Numbered from the stretch's first letter, positions 34,416 to 42,537 are shown. The stretch is 64,000 nt of DNA from Oceaniglobus roseus (GCF_002869745.1 NZ_PNOS01000012.1:1-64000), one strand, 5' to 3'. Program-made: numbers and translations. Notes: generated by a model not told the origin, from the sequence alone.

Positions 34416-36960
34416 AGCGGCCGAGGCCTGGTGGTCCCGGCCCGTCGCCACGCTGTTCGCGGACCTCGGCAGCGGGCCGCAGGGTCTTCCGCAGGCCCTC
34501 GCCGCGGCACGACTGGCCGAGGTCGGCGCGAACCGCACCGCCGCGCGGGAGGGCCACTCCGCGCTGCGCCTGTTGGCCCGGCAGTACGAAAGCCCGCTGG
34601 TGCTGATCCTTGTCTTCGCCGCCGCCGTCTCGGTCCTGGTGCGGGAATGGACCGAGGCGGGGATCATCCTGGCCATCGTCGCCGCCAGCACGCTGCTCGG
34701 CTTCGCGCAGGAATACCGCGCCTCGGCCTCCGTCGCCGCCCTGCGCGCCCGCCTCGCGCTGACCGTGCGCGTCCTGCGCGACGGCGCCGCCGCCACGGTG
34801 GCCGCCGAGGCGGGGGTGCCCGGCGACATCGTGCTGCTGGCGACAGGCAATCTCGTGCCCGCCGACGGGGTTGTGATCGAGGCGCGCGACTTCCTCGTGA
34901 CCGAGGCCGCGCTGACCGGAGAATCGCTGCCGGTGGAAAAACGGCCCGGCCTCTCCGCCCCCGACGCGGCGATCTCGGCCCGCGCCAACGCCGTCTTCCA
35001 GGGCACCTCGGTGCGCAGCGGCACGGCGCGGATGCTGGCGCTGCGGACGGGTGCGCGGACGACATACGCCGGGATCGCCGCCCGCGCGATGGCCCGCCCC
35101 GCCGACTCCGGTTTCGAACAGGGGATCAGGGGCTTCGGACTGCTGCTGACGCGGGTGATGACGGTCGTGGTGACGCTGGTGCTGGCGGCCAATCTCGTCC
35201 TCGGGCGGCCGCTGATCGAGAGCCTGCTGTTCTCGGTCGCCCTCGCCGTCGGTCTGACGCCCGAGCTTCTGCCCGCGATCATCAGCGTGACCATGGCCGA
35301 CGGCGCGCGGCGCCTGGCACGCCGCGGCGCCATCGTGCGCCGCACCGTGGCGATCGAGAACCTGGGCGCGGTGGACGTGCTCTGCACCGACAAGACCGGC
35401 ACGCTGACGACCGGCGCGGTGATCCTCGCGGATGCGCTCGACCCCGAAGGAGCGCCGTCGCAGGCGGTGATGGTGGCGGCGCTGCTCAACGCCGCGCTGG
35501 AGACCGGGATCGACAATCCGCTCGACGCCGCGATCCTCGCCGCGGGGCAGGCGCGCGGCCTCGCCGTTCCCGAGCGCGCGAAGATCGACGAGATCCCCTA
35601 CGACTTCCTGCGCCGGCGCCTGTCCATCGTGGTCGGGCAGGACGGGGCGCCCGGCCACCTGATGATCACCAAGGGCGCCTTCGCCGAGGTGCTGGAGTGC
35701 TGCACGACGGTGGAAAACGGCTCGGGCCCCGCAACTCTTGACCCCGGCACCCGCGAACGGCTCGCGGGCCGGGCCGCCGACTGGGGGCAGGACGGGCAGC
35801 GGGTGCTTGCGCTGGCCACCCGCGTCCTGGACGCGCGGCCGCACTACACTGTCGAGGACGAGCGCGGGATGACCTTCGCCGGTTTCCTCCTCTTCGACGA
35901 TCCGCTGAAACCGGGCATCGCCGAGGTGCTGGGCCGGATCGCCGCGCTTGGCATAACCACGAGGATCATCACCGGCGACAACCGCCACGTCGCCCGTCAC
36001 GTGGCCCGCGCCGTGGGGCTGCCCGACACCGTGCTGACCGGAGAGGACCTGAACCGGACCCGCGACGAGGCGCTGTGGCACCTCGCCGAGACCACCCATG
36101 TCTTCGCCGAGGTCGATCCGCAGCAGAAGGAGCGCATCGTGCGCGCGCTCCAGCGGCGCGGCCACGCGGTGGCCTATCTCGGCGACGGGATCAACGACGC
36201 CCCGGCGCTCTGGCAGGCGGATGTCGGCGTCTCGGTCGACCAGGCGGTGGACGTGGCCCGCGAAAGCGCCGACATCGTCCTGCTCGACCGCGATCTCGGG
36301 ATCCTCGCCGGGGCCATCGTCGACGGTCGGCGCACCTTCGCCAACACGCTGAAATACATCTCGATCACCACCAGCGCCAATTTCGGCAACATGATCAGCA
36401 TGGCCATCGGCACGGTGTTCCTGCCGTTCCTGCCGATGCGCCCGGCGCAGATCCTGCTGAACAACTTCCTGTCCGATCTCCCCGCGCTCGCGCTGGCCGG
36501 GGACCGCGTCGATCCCGAGGCGGTGGCGCAGGCGCCGCGCTGGAACATGGCGGCGATCCGCAACTTCATGGTGGTCTTCGGGCTGCTCAGCACCGCCTTC
36601 GACCTGCTGACCTTCGGCCTGCTCGCCTTCGTGCTGCACGCGGGCGAGGGGCTGTTCCAGACCGCGTGGTTCCTGATCTCGCTGCTGACCGAACTGGCGG
36701 TGCTGCTGGTCCTGCGCACCCGGCGCCCGCTGTTGCAGAGCCGCCCGGCGGCCGCGGTGCTCTGGCTCAGCGCGGCCGTGGCCGGAGCCGCTGTCGTCCT
36801 GACCCTCACCCGTCCGCTCGCCGCCGCCTTCGGCCTGGTGCCGCCGCCCCTGCCGGTCTGGCTGGCCGGGGGCGCGATCGTCGGCGCCTATCTCGCCGCG
36901 ACGGAGGTGCTGAAGCGGGCCTGGTTCCGCGCGGGGCCGGTCCGGACCGCCGGGCGCTAG
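34408..36960 (+). CDS. mgtA: MgtA/MgtB-like P-type ATPase (P3B)
   Basis: Cation-importing inner-membrane ATPase (850 aa). Visible: TGES, DKTGTLT, GDGINDAPAL and the P3B membrane segment GLTPELLPAII followed by RRGAIVRR, which points to Mg2+ transporters of the MgtA group (family knowledge). Eight to ten helices are expected; the C-terminal cluster is present. It overlaps ftsH by 8 nt, implying translational coupling; in Salmonella MgtA-type pumps are FtsH substrates, which makes the pairing suggestive. Confidence 0.9.
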   Translation: MGEAAEAWWSRPVATLFADLGSGPQGLPQALAAARLAEVGANRTAAREGHSALRLLARQYESPLVLILVFAAAVSVLVREWTEAGIILAIVAASTLLGFAQEYRASASVAALRARLALTVRVLRDGAAATVAAEAGVPGDIVLLATGNLVPADGVVIEARDFLVTEAALTGESLPVEKRPGLSAPDAAISARANAVFQGTSVRSGTARMLALRTGARTTYAGIAARAMARPADSGFEQGIRGFGLLLTRVMTVVVTLVLAANLVLGRPLIESLLFSVALAVGLTPELLPAIISVTMADGARRLARRGAIVRRTVAIENLGAVDVLCTDKTGTLTTGAVILADALDPEGAPSQAVMVAALLNAALETGIDNPLDAAILAAGQARGLAVPERAKIDEIPYDFLRRRLSIVVGQDGAPGHLMITKGAFAEVLECCTTVENGSGPATLDPGTRERLAGRAADWGQDGQRVLALATRVLDARPHYTVEDERGMTFAGFLLFDDPLKPGIAEVLGRIAALGITTRIITGDNRHVARHVARAVGLPDTVLTGEDLNRTRDEALWHLAETTHVFAEVDPQQKERIVRALQRRGHAVAYLGDGINDAPALWQADVGVSVDQAVDVARESADIVLLDRDLGILAGAIVDGRRTFANTLKYISITTSANFGNMISMAIGTVFLPFLPMRPAQILLNNFLSDLPALALAGDRVDPEAVAQAPRWNMAAIRNFMVVFGLLSTAFDLLTFGLLAFVLHAGEGLFQTAWFLISLLTELAVLLVLRTRRPLLQSRPAAAVLWLSAAVAGAAVVLTLTRPLAAAFGLVPPPLPVWLAGGAIVGAYLAATEVLKRAWFRAGPVRTAGR

Positions 36961-36993
36961 GGTGCTGCCTTCGCGCGTCGGCGGTCCCGGCGG

Positions 36994-37350
36994 TCAGGCA
37001 CTGTGCTGACCCATCTCCTCGAACGAGGTCCAGGCCCCCATCGCGGCGATCACGACGCCCGCGCCCACGGCGGCCCAGACGGCGTTCTTCAGGTCGCTGA
37101 AGCCGAGGATCCAGGGCGAGGCGACAAGCCAGAGGCCGAGCGCGATGTCGAGCCATTCCTCCCACTGGCGGAACGCGGTCAGCGCGGCGAGGGCGAGGAC
37201 GATCGCCGCAATCCCCGAGGCGACGAAGTTGACGGTGAGCAGCCAGGTCGACCCTCCCTCCTGCGCGGGGATCGACAGCAGGAACGGGGTGACGACAAGG
37301 AAGAGCCCGGCGAGAAGCGTGATCCAGTCCTGAAAGTGACGCGTGTCCAT
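36994..37350 (-). CDS. SPW-repeat integral membrane protein (second copy)
   Basis: A 118-aa four-helix SPW-repeat protein (FQDWITLLAGLFLVVTPFLL; EEWLDIALGLWLVASPWILGF), same length and layout as 23046-23402. Function unknown. TGGAGA precedes the ATG at 37350; an Fnr-type box is centred 75 nt upstream with CACAAT as a -10-like hexamer (37391-37396, minus strand). Confidence 0.85.
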   Translation of the reverse strand: MDTRHFQDWITLLAGLFLVVTPFLLSIPAQEGGSTWLLTVNFVASGIAAIVLALAALTAFRQWEEWLDIALGLWLVASPWILGFSDLKNAVWAAVGAGVVIAAMGAWTSFEEMGQHSA

Positions 37351-37417
37351 GACGGTGTCTCCAGATGTGCGGCCAATGCGGCCGGGGCCCATTGTGACGC
37401 CGCGCGGGCGGCGCTCA

Positions 37418-37431
37418 TTGACGGCCGTCAT
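37418..37431. promoter_or_regulatory. Fnr/FixK-type box shared by divergent SPW and HhH genes
   Basis: TTGAC-GGCC-GTCAT; the inner 12 bp are a perfect palindrome. The centre is 75 nt from the leftward and 72 nt from the rightward start, so one site could serve both directions; CAGACT at 37453-37458 is the rightward -10 candidate. Confidence 0.7.
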
Positions 37432-37496
37432 TGAACGCCGTGCGGCGCGGCGCAGACTGGATGGCAGCGGAGGGCGGCAGCCGGAGAAGCGGGACC

Positions 37497-38387
37497 ATGA
37501 CCGGAACGACGGGAAACCAGGCGGCGGAGATCCCCGGCGACGCGCAGATCGCGGCATGGCTGCGCCGCTTCGCCGACCTGCTGGAGCAGCAGGACGAGGA
37601 CGGCTTCCGCATCCGCGCCTACCGCACCGCCGCGAACGAGATCGACCGGCTGGAGCGCCCCCTGGCCGAGCACTACCGGCAGGGCGGGCTCGACGGCCTG
37701 ATCCGCCTGCCCGGAATCGGCCGGGGCATCGCCGCCGCCATCGCCGAGATGCTGACGACCGGCGGCTGGCGCCAGCTCGACCGCCTGGAGGGAGAGCTGA
37801 CGCCCGAGCGGCTGTTCGCCACGATCCCGGGCGTCGGCCCGGTGCTGGCCGAGCGGCTGGCCGACACTCTGGACGCCGACACCCTGCCCGAGCTCGAGAC
37901 GGCGCTGCGGCAGGGCAGGGTCGCAGGCGTGGGACCGCGGCGCCGGGCCGCGATCCTTGCCGCGCTGGACCAGCGCCTGTCGCGCATCCCCCGTGCGTCG
38001 CTGCCCCGGACCGAGGGGGACGAGCCGCCGGTTTCGCTGCTGCTCAAGGCCGACGCGCTCTATCGCCGCCGCGCCGCGGCCGGTGAGCTTCGGCAGATCG
38101 CGCCGCGCCGGTTCAACCCGACCGGCGCGGCCTGGCTGCCGATCCTGCACACCCGCATCGACGACTGGCACCTCACGGCGCTCTACTCGAACACGGCGCG
38201 CGCCCATGAACTCGGGCGGACCGACGACTGGGTGGTGCTGTTCCATCACCGCGGCGACGGGCCCGAGCGCCAGTCCACCGTCGTCACCGAAACCCGCGGG
38301 CCCCTGGCGGGGCGGCGCGTGGTGCGCGGCCGCGAGGCGGAGTGCCTGGCCAGCGCCGAGGCGGCGGGCGCGGTGGCCGCCGACTGA
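37497..38387 (+). CDS. Helix-hairpin-helix DNA-binding protein (PolX N-terminal-like)
   Basis: A 296-aa protein resembling the front half of family X DNA polymerases: a Pol-beta-like N-terminal helical domain (~10-80, FRIRAYRTAANEIDRL), HhH motifs (LIRLPGIGRGIA ~85; FATIPGVGPVLAERL ~118; GVGPRRRAAIL) and then a C-terminal domain with no polymerase catalytic Asp triad or PHP domain. It may bind DNA gaps or branched DNA without being a polymerase. GGAGAAGCGG precedes the ATG at 37497; an upstream ATG at 37461 is possible. Confidence 0.75.
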   Translation: MTGTTGNQAAEIPGDAQIAAWLRRFADLLEQQDEDGFRIRAYRTAANEIDRLERPLAEHYRQGGLDGLIRLPGIGRGIAAAIAEMLTTGGWRQLDRLEGELTPERLFATIPGVGPVLAERLADTLDADTLPELETALRQGRVAGVGPRRRAAILAALDQRLSRIPRASLPRTEGDEPPVSLLLKADALYRRRAAAGELRQIAPRRFNPTGAAWLPILHTRIDDWHLTALYSNTARAHELGRTDDWVVLFHHRGDGPERQSTVVTETRGPLAGRRVVRGREAECLASAEAAGAVAAD

Positions 38388-38403
38388 CCCAGCACCCCCT
38401 CCG

Positions 38404-38417
38404 ATGATGGTCGTCAA
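38404..38417 (+). promoter_or_regulatory. Fnr/FixK-type box, cytochrome c promoter
   Basis: ATGAT-GGTC-GTCAA, centred 72 nt upstream of the cytochrome start; CAGGCT at 38439-38444 lies 31 nt from the centre. Confidence 0.55.
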
Positions 38418-38482
38418 TGCCCGCAGGCGCGGTCCCCCGCAGGCTGAGAGGGCGACATTTCTTCCGTTGAGAGGGATACCCC

Positions 38483-38905
38483 ATGCCAGAACATCTGCCG
38501 TTTCGCACCCTTGGCGCGGCCATCGCGGCCGCGACCCTGATCCTTGCAACCGGAGGCGCCCGTGCCGAGGACGCCGGGCGCCAGGAATACATGTACAACT
38601 GTTCGGCCTGCCACGGCGAGAGCGCCCGCGGCGACGGGCCGGTGGCCCGCTATCTCAACGTGTCGACGCCGGACCTGACCGCGCTTGCGCGGAAGAACGA
38701 CGGGGTCTTCCCGCTGCTGCACGTCATCCAGGTGATCGACGGGCGTTCCGGCGTCGGGCCGCACGGCACGCCGATGCCGGTCTGGGGCGAACGCTTCATG
38801 AAGGACGGGGTCGAGGATGCCGGGCCCTATGCCGCCGAGGTGATCGTGCGCGGCCGCATCCTGTCGCTGGCCGAATACCTCGAGTCGATCCAGAAGCAGG
38901 AATGA
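38483..38905 (+). CDS. Class I c-type cytochrome
   Basis: A 140-aa periplasmic monohaem cytochrome: Sec signal (~1-28, ending GGARA), haem motif CSACH (~40-44) and Met-ligand candidates in GTPMPVWGERF (~93-103). Related to the protein at 58293-58694 (shared G-x-G-P...PDLT.L...NDG.FP.L pattern). A likely soluble electron carrier for a low-oxygen terminal oxidase or reductase. Confidence 0.9.
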   Translation: MPEHLPFRTLGAAIAAATLILATGGARAEDAGRQEYMYNCSACHGESARGDGPVARYLNVSTPDLTALARKNDGVFPLLHVIQVIDGRSGVGPHGTPMPVWGERFMKDGVEDAGPYAAEVIVRGRILSLAEYLESIQKQE

Positions 38906-38911
38906 GGCCCG

Positions 38912-38948
38912 CCCCCGGTCCCGTCGACCTCGGCGGGGCCGGGGGTTT
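38912..38948 (+). terminator. Hairpin after cytochrome gene
   Basis: CCCCCGG (38912-38918) pairs with CCGGGGG (38939-38945), with further internal GC pairing, followed by TTT. Probable terminator for the cytochrome gene. Confidence 0.55.
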
Positions 38949-39001
38949 GCCCCGAGGCTGTTCGCCGATGGGCCCGGAGGCTGCGGCGCGGCGCACCGGC
39001 C

Positions 39002-39892
39002 TCAGGGGCGGCCCTCCCAAGGGGCCGACGGCAGCAACGGACGCGGCGCGCCATTCCGCTCCGGCATCCTCAGGGCGGCGGGGCGGCCGGGCTTCGGTGC
39101 GCGGTGTGCGCCCCCCTTCGGGGCAGGCTGGGCCGTCGCGTCCAGGATCATCGCCCTCGGGTCGCGCAGCGGGTCGAGCCGGGCCAGCTCGGCCAGGGCG
39201 GCGAGGTCGCGGATCCGGTATCGTCCCGGCGACTCCTGCGCGATCAGGCCCCGCTCGGCCAGGTCGCCGAGAGTCCGGCAGATCGTCTCGACCGTGGTGC
39301 AGGCGAAATCCGCCCAGTCCCGGCGCGAGACGACCATGTCCAGCACCAGGCTGCCGTCCTTTCGGGTCTTGGTGGGCATGAACTCGGTCGCCATGACCAG
39401 GAAGGCGACGATCCGCTCCCTGCTGCCGAGCGCCCCGCGCCGCCACACCATCTCGAGCTGGCGGATGTGCTGCCGCATCACGTCGGCCAGCACCGTGGCG
39501 TGGAACGGTGCGTCCTTGGCCATCGCGCGGCGCAGCGCGGCGGGATCGAAGGCGCAGATCTCCGCGTCGGTGACGGCGACCAGGGCCGGGCCCCGGGGGA
39601 TCCCGGCGACATCGCCGACAAGGTCGCCGGGCGCGAGGAAGCCGAGGACGGTGCGCTGTCCGTCGCGCAGGATCCGCTCGGTGCGCAGGAACCCGCTGCG
39701 CAGCACGCCGGTGACGCGCGGCAGCTCGTCCTCTTCCTGCAGCCGGGCCTCCGCCGGGATGCGCCGCAGCCGGGGCAGGGGAGGCTGGACCCCGCCGCCG
39801 GCAAGGCCGAAGACCGAGCGGCACAGGCGCAGCGTCTTCAGCGGGCATTTGCCGCAGCCGGCGGTTTCGAAGGCGGTTCTTCCGGTTTCCAT
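39002..39892 (-). CDS. FNR-type oxygen-responsive transcription regulator
   Basis: Crp/Fnr-family regulator (296 aa). Four cysteines fit FNR: C13-x2-C16-x7-C24 near the N-terminus and C113 in the effector domain, ligands for an O2-labile [4Fe-4S] cluster. The cNMP-like barrel (~35-125) is followed by a dimer helix and winged HTH; the recognition helix reads TTVETICRTL (199-208), with Glu202 and Arg206 as in FNR but Cys205 for the usual Ser. About 55 residues of Pro/Arg/Ala-rich extension follow the normal FNR end. AGAGGAGA precedes the ATG. The main candidate for reading the TTGAY-N4-RTCAA boxes. Confidence 0.88.
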   Translation of the reverse strand: METGRTAFETAGCGKCPLKTLRLCRSVFGLAGGGVQPPLPRLRRIPAEARLQEEDELPRVTGVLRSGFLRTERILRDGQRTVLGFLAPGDLVGDVAGIPRGPALVAVTDAEICAFDPAALRRAMAKDAPFHATVLADVMRQHIRQLEMVWRRGALGSRERIVAFLVMATEFMPTKTRKDGSLVLDMVVSRRDWADFACTTVETICRTLGDLAERGLIAQESPGRYRIRDLAALAELARLDPLRDPRAMILDATAQPAPKGGAHRAPKPGRPAALRMPERNGAPRPLLPSAPWEGRP

Positions 39893-39925
39893 GGTCGTCT
39901 CCTCTGACCCGGCCCCCAGCGGGCG

Positions 39926-40381
39926 TCAGGCTTTGTTGCGCACGAGATCGAGAACGCGCTCGCGCAGTTCCTTCTCGGGAAGGGCGACCAGGTTCATCGG
40001 CCGTTCCAGCACGACCGACTCGTGCAGCGGCGCGGGCATCCGCGCCCGCAGGATGCCGAGCATCCGTGGCTCGACCAAGATGGCGAGCCGGGCGAACGCC
40101 CCTGCCTTGCGATGCTGTTCCAGGACCTCGCAGATGTCGGAGGCGAAGTCCTGCATGTCGCGCAGGATCGGATCGGTGCCGGGCTCCATGGCCGAACGCC
40201 GCCCGCCCGACCCCGAGGAGAAGCTGCGCCCGGCCCTGTCGGTCAGGACGTCGCGCAGATGCATCGACGCGGCGCGGTGAACGATCTCGATCTGGTCCTC
40301 GCCGTCGGTATCCTCGAGTCCGCGCAGGATGCGCGCGCGCACTCCGTTCATGACCAGAGCCCAGGTTCTCGCGCTGCGCAT
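39926..40381 (-). CDS. Host-attachment / baeRF-like protein
   Basis: A 151-aa protein of the 'protein required for attachment to host cells' family (ARTWALVMNGVRARILRGLE start; a Leu/Arg-rich C-terminal half), structurally related to the eRF1 central domain. Biochemical role unsettled; members often sit in stress or hypoxia loci. It is 33 bp upstream of the FNR gene in the same direction and may share its transcript. The box at 40436 is centred 62 nt before its start. Confidence 0.75.
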   Translation of the reverse strand: MRSARTWALVMNGVRARILRGLEDTDGEDQIEIVHRAASMHLRDVLTDRAGRSFSSGSGGRRSAMEPGTDPILRDMQDFASDICEVLEQHRKAGAFARLAILVEPRMLGILRARMPAPLHESVVLERPMNLVALPEKELRERVLDLVRNKA

Positions 40382-40435
40382 GTTGCCCCCAGTGGCGATC
40401 CGGTTCCAGTGAACCACGCCCGGCCGTGCCGCGCA

Positions 40436-40449
40436 TTGATCCTTCGCAA
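40436..40449. promoter_or_regulatory. Fnr/FixK-type box between divergent regulator units
   Basis: TTGAT-CCTT-CGCAA, left arm perfect, right arm one mismatch. Centred 62 nt from the leftward host-attachment/FNR unit (TTCACT as -10-like) and 155 nt from the rightward FixK-type gene, suggesting autoregulation of the circuit. Confidence 0.55.
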
Positions 40450-40597
40450 TGCGCAGGGTGATCCGTGTTAATCTTTCGGACAGGACCGGACTCCCTCGTT
40501 CGGTCGATCGCGTCGGGAGTCCGGCCGAATGATCGCTTCGCCCATCGGCTGGCCGAGTGGACACTGGATCCGGAAAACATCAGGGGAGGACCGCGCC

Positions 40598-41386
40598 ATG
40601 CAGGAAACGCCGAGAGAAGCCGCGGGGTCGAAATCCTCTGCCAACCTGCGGCTGCTGCCCGGATTCGACGAGCTGCCGGAGCCGATCCTGAAGGAGTTGC
40701 AGGCGATCGTGGTCCGGCGGTCCTTCGAGGCCGGACAGACCGTGGTCGAGGCCGACGCGCCGTCCCGCTTCACCTGCATCGTCCGCACGGGCATCCTGCG
40801 GATGCAGAAGGACCTGCCCGACGGCCGGCAGCACATCGTCGGGATCCTGGTCGAGGGCGACCTGTTCGGGCGCGTGTTCAACGGCAACATGCACTTCTCG
40901 ATCGAGGCCGCGACCGATGCCGAGATCCTCGCCTTCCCCCGCGCCGCGTTCGAGGCGCTGCTGCTGCGCTCGCCCGAACTGGACCGGCTGCTGCTGCTGC
41001 ACCTGCTGTCCGAACTGGACCGCGCCCGTGACTGGATGATCATCCTCGCCAATCCGAAGGTGCGGGGGCGGCTGGCGGGACTGCTGCTGCTGCTCTGCAC
41101 CCGGCTCCAGACCGTCGATCACCTCGTGACCGTATCCGGGCGGGCCGTGCGGGTGCGCATCCCGCTCAGCCGTCCCGACGTGGCGCACCTGCTCGGGACC
41201 CGGGTGGAATCGGTCAGCCGGGCGCTTCATGCGCTGGCCGACGACGGCCTGCTCGACATCGTGCGCCCGGACCTGCTGGAGATCCGCAACCTCCAGGCCC
41301 TGACCGAGGAGGCCGGGGAGCCCGACCTTGCCGACACCGCGTCGCTGCTGCGCCTCGTGAAGGCCATGCGCAAGTCCGCGGACTGA
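40598..41386 (+). CDS. FixK/Dnr-type Crp-family regulator
   Basis: A 262-aa Crp/Fnr-family protein lacking the N-terminal cysteine cluster. Cyclic-nucleotide-binding-like barrel (~20-130), dimer helix, and HTH with recognition helix TRVESVSRAL (201-210) carrying the E-x2-S-R signature that reads TTGA half-sites. Signal input is therefore not an Fe-S cluster of the FNR type; FixK-like proteins act as relays, Dnr-like ones sense NO (family knowledge). CAGGGGAGGA precedes the ATG at 40598. With the FNR gene it makes a two-regulator control unit in the middle of the block. Confidence 0.87.
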   Translation: MQETPREAAGSKSSANLRLLPGFDELPEPILKELQAIVVRRSFEAGQTVVEADAPSRFTCIVRTGILRMQKDLPDGRQHIVGILVEGDLFGRVFNGNMHFSIEAATDAEILAFPRAAFEALLLRSPELDRLLLLHLLSELDRARDWMIILANPKVRGRLAGLLLLLCTRLQTVDHLVTVSGRAVRVRIPLSRPDVAHLLGTRVESVSRALHALADDGLLDIVRPDLLEIRNLQALTEEAGEPDLADTASLLRLVKAMRKSAD

Positions 41387-41402
41387 GGGGCCGTCCGGTC
41401 AG

Positions 41403-41427
41403 GCCCGGCGCGGGAAGCGCGCCGGGC
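41403..41427. terminator. Hairpin between convergent regulator and lipoprotein genes
   Basis: Perfect 10-bp stem (GCCCGGCGCG 41403-41412 with CGCGCCGGGC 41418-41427), loop GGAAG, in the convergent gap. No T-run. Confidence 0.55.
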
Positions 41428-41490
41428 GGACGGGACAGCGGATAGCGGGGCAATGCCTGTCCCGACCGGGCATTGCAGGCGCTCGCGGCC

Positions 41491-41772
41491 CTAGCGCGGG
41501 CAGCGCCGGGTGTAGTACCTGCCGTCGCCGTAGGCATAGGCGCAGTCGCCGGTGGCGCTGTTCTGCGCCACCAGCGTGCCCGCCGCGGCCCCGAGCAGCG
41601 CGCCGATGATCAGCCATTCGTTGCTGGCGTTCAGCGCCTCGGCGGTGATCAGGCCGACGGCGGCCCCGCCGGTCAGCCCGACCGCCGTGCGCTGCCCGGT
41701 GGTCATGTTCTCGCAGGCGGGCAGCACGGCAAGGCTGAGCGCGGCGGCGGTCAGCAGGGGGCGGACGGTCAT
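41491..41772 (-). CDS. Glycine-zipper outer-membrane lipoprotein
   Basis: A 93-aa protein with a lipoprotein signal (lipobox LPAC, Cys ~20) and a glycine-zipper membrane segment (GLTGGAAVGLITAE...IIGALLGAAAGTLVA), as in SlyB-like/17-kDa antigens. A short tail has paired Cys. GAGGAG precedes the ATG at 41772. Likely envelope-stress-related; it follows the CBS gene by 34 bp and may share its Fnr-type promoter. Confidence 0.75.
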   Translation of the reverse strand: MTVRPLLTAAALSLAVLPACENMTTGQRTAVGLTGGAAVGLITAEALNASNEWLIIGALLGAAAGTLVAQNSATGDCAYAYGDGRYYTRRCPR

Positions 41773-41806
41773 GGCTTGGCTCCTCGTCGGGGTGGGGGCG
41801 GCGCGC

Positions 41807-42226
41807 TCAGGCATGGTGGTCGGCCACGGCGTGCAGGATCTCGCCCGAGAGGTCCCGCCCCGCCGAATGGGCGATGTCGCCGAGGCTCAGCATCCCGACC
41901 AGCCGCTTGTTGTCGTCGATCACCGGCAGGCGGCGGATCTTCTTCTGGTCCATCAGGTGGATCGCGTCCTCGACCGTCTCGGTCGTGTGGCACCAGACGA
42001 TGCCCTTGGTCATCACCGCGTCGGCCCGGGTCTTCGCGGGGTCGAGCCCGCGGGCCACGACCCGGATCGCGATGTCGCGGTCGGTCAGCATCCCGATCAG
42101 CCTGTCGTCCTTGCCGATCGGCACCGCCCCGATGTCGTCCTTCTCCATCATCCGCGCGATCTCGATCACCGGCGTCTCGGCGCTGGCCCAGTCGGCCCGC
42201 GGGTGCATGGCTTTGGCTACCTGCAT
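41807..42226 (-). CDS. CBS-domain pair protein
   Basis: A 139-aa cytoplasmic protein of two CBS domains (~8-65, ~72-128), the second with the LPVIDDNKRLVGMLSLGDIA pattern; such pairs bind adenine nucleotides and act as energy sensors. AAGGAGG lies before the ATG at 42226; an in-frame ATG at 42249 is the alternative. An Fnr-type box is centred 64 nt upstream with CATCCT (42255-42260, minus strand) at the -10 place. Confidence 0.87.
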   Translation of the reverse strand: MQVAKAMHPRADWASAETPVIEIARMMEKDDIGAVPIGKDDRLIGMLTDRDIAIRVVARGLDPAKTRADAVMTKGIVWCHTTETVEDAIHLMDQKKIRRLPVIDDNKRLVGMLSLGDIAHSAGRDLSGEILHAVADHHA

Positions 42227-42279
42227 CACATCCTCCTTGCTCTGCATGGCGGGCAGGATGACAGGCCGCGGTCGCCCCC

Positions 42280-42537
42280 TCATTGACGGGGGACAATCAC
42301 AGGCGCAGCGCGCGGCCGGCAGAGACGGCGCGCGCCCTGTCCGCGACGGCGCAGCCCTTCGGCTGCGCGGCGGGCGCGGCGTTGCGCGCGGCGCGCACCG
42401 TGGAGGGTGTGCGCGGCGCGCACGGTGGAGGGCGACACGCCGAAATAGCGGGCGATCTCGGTCTCCGTCAGCCCGAGGTCGTCGAAGGCGGCCACCGCTT
42501 GCGCCGGCCAGGGGCCGAGCCGATCGATCCTGTGCAT
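42280..42537 (-). CDS. Small HTH protein, probably altered by tandem duplication
   Basis: An 85-aa frame with a helix-turn-helix at ~20-42 (LGLTETEIARYFGVSPSTVR), then an Arg/Ala-rich tail. A 25-bp tandem repeat (42383-42432) directly after the HTH shifts the frame: with one copy removed, translation would end at a TGA at 42297-42299, immediately before the Fnr-type box; as it stands the frame runs through the box to 42280. Ribosome site weak (GGAG 11 nt before the ATG). Not recognised beyond the HTH. Confidence 0.5.
   Translation of the reverse strand: MHRIDRLGPWPAQAVAAFDDLGLTETEIARYFGVSPSTVRAAHTLHGARRAQRRARRAAEGLRRRGQGARRLCRPRAAPVIVPRQ
42283..42296 (-). promoter_or_regulatory. Fnr/FixK-type box, CBS gene promoter
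   Basis: TTGAC-GGGG-GACAA, centred 64 nt upstream of the CBS start; -10-like CATCCT 32 nt from the centre. It overlaps the 3' end of the small HTH frame. Confidence 0.55.
42383..42432. repeat. 25-bp tandem duplication, two copies
   Basis: Copies 42383-42407 and 42408-42432 differ at 2 of 25 positions (third base C/T; position 17 C/G). Unit length is not a multiple of three, so the duplication shifts the reading frame of the small HTH gene. Confidence 0.85.
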
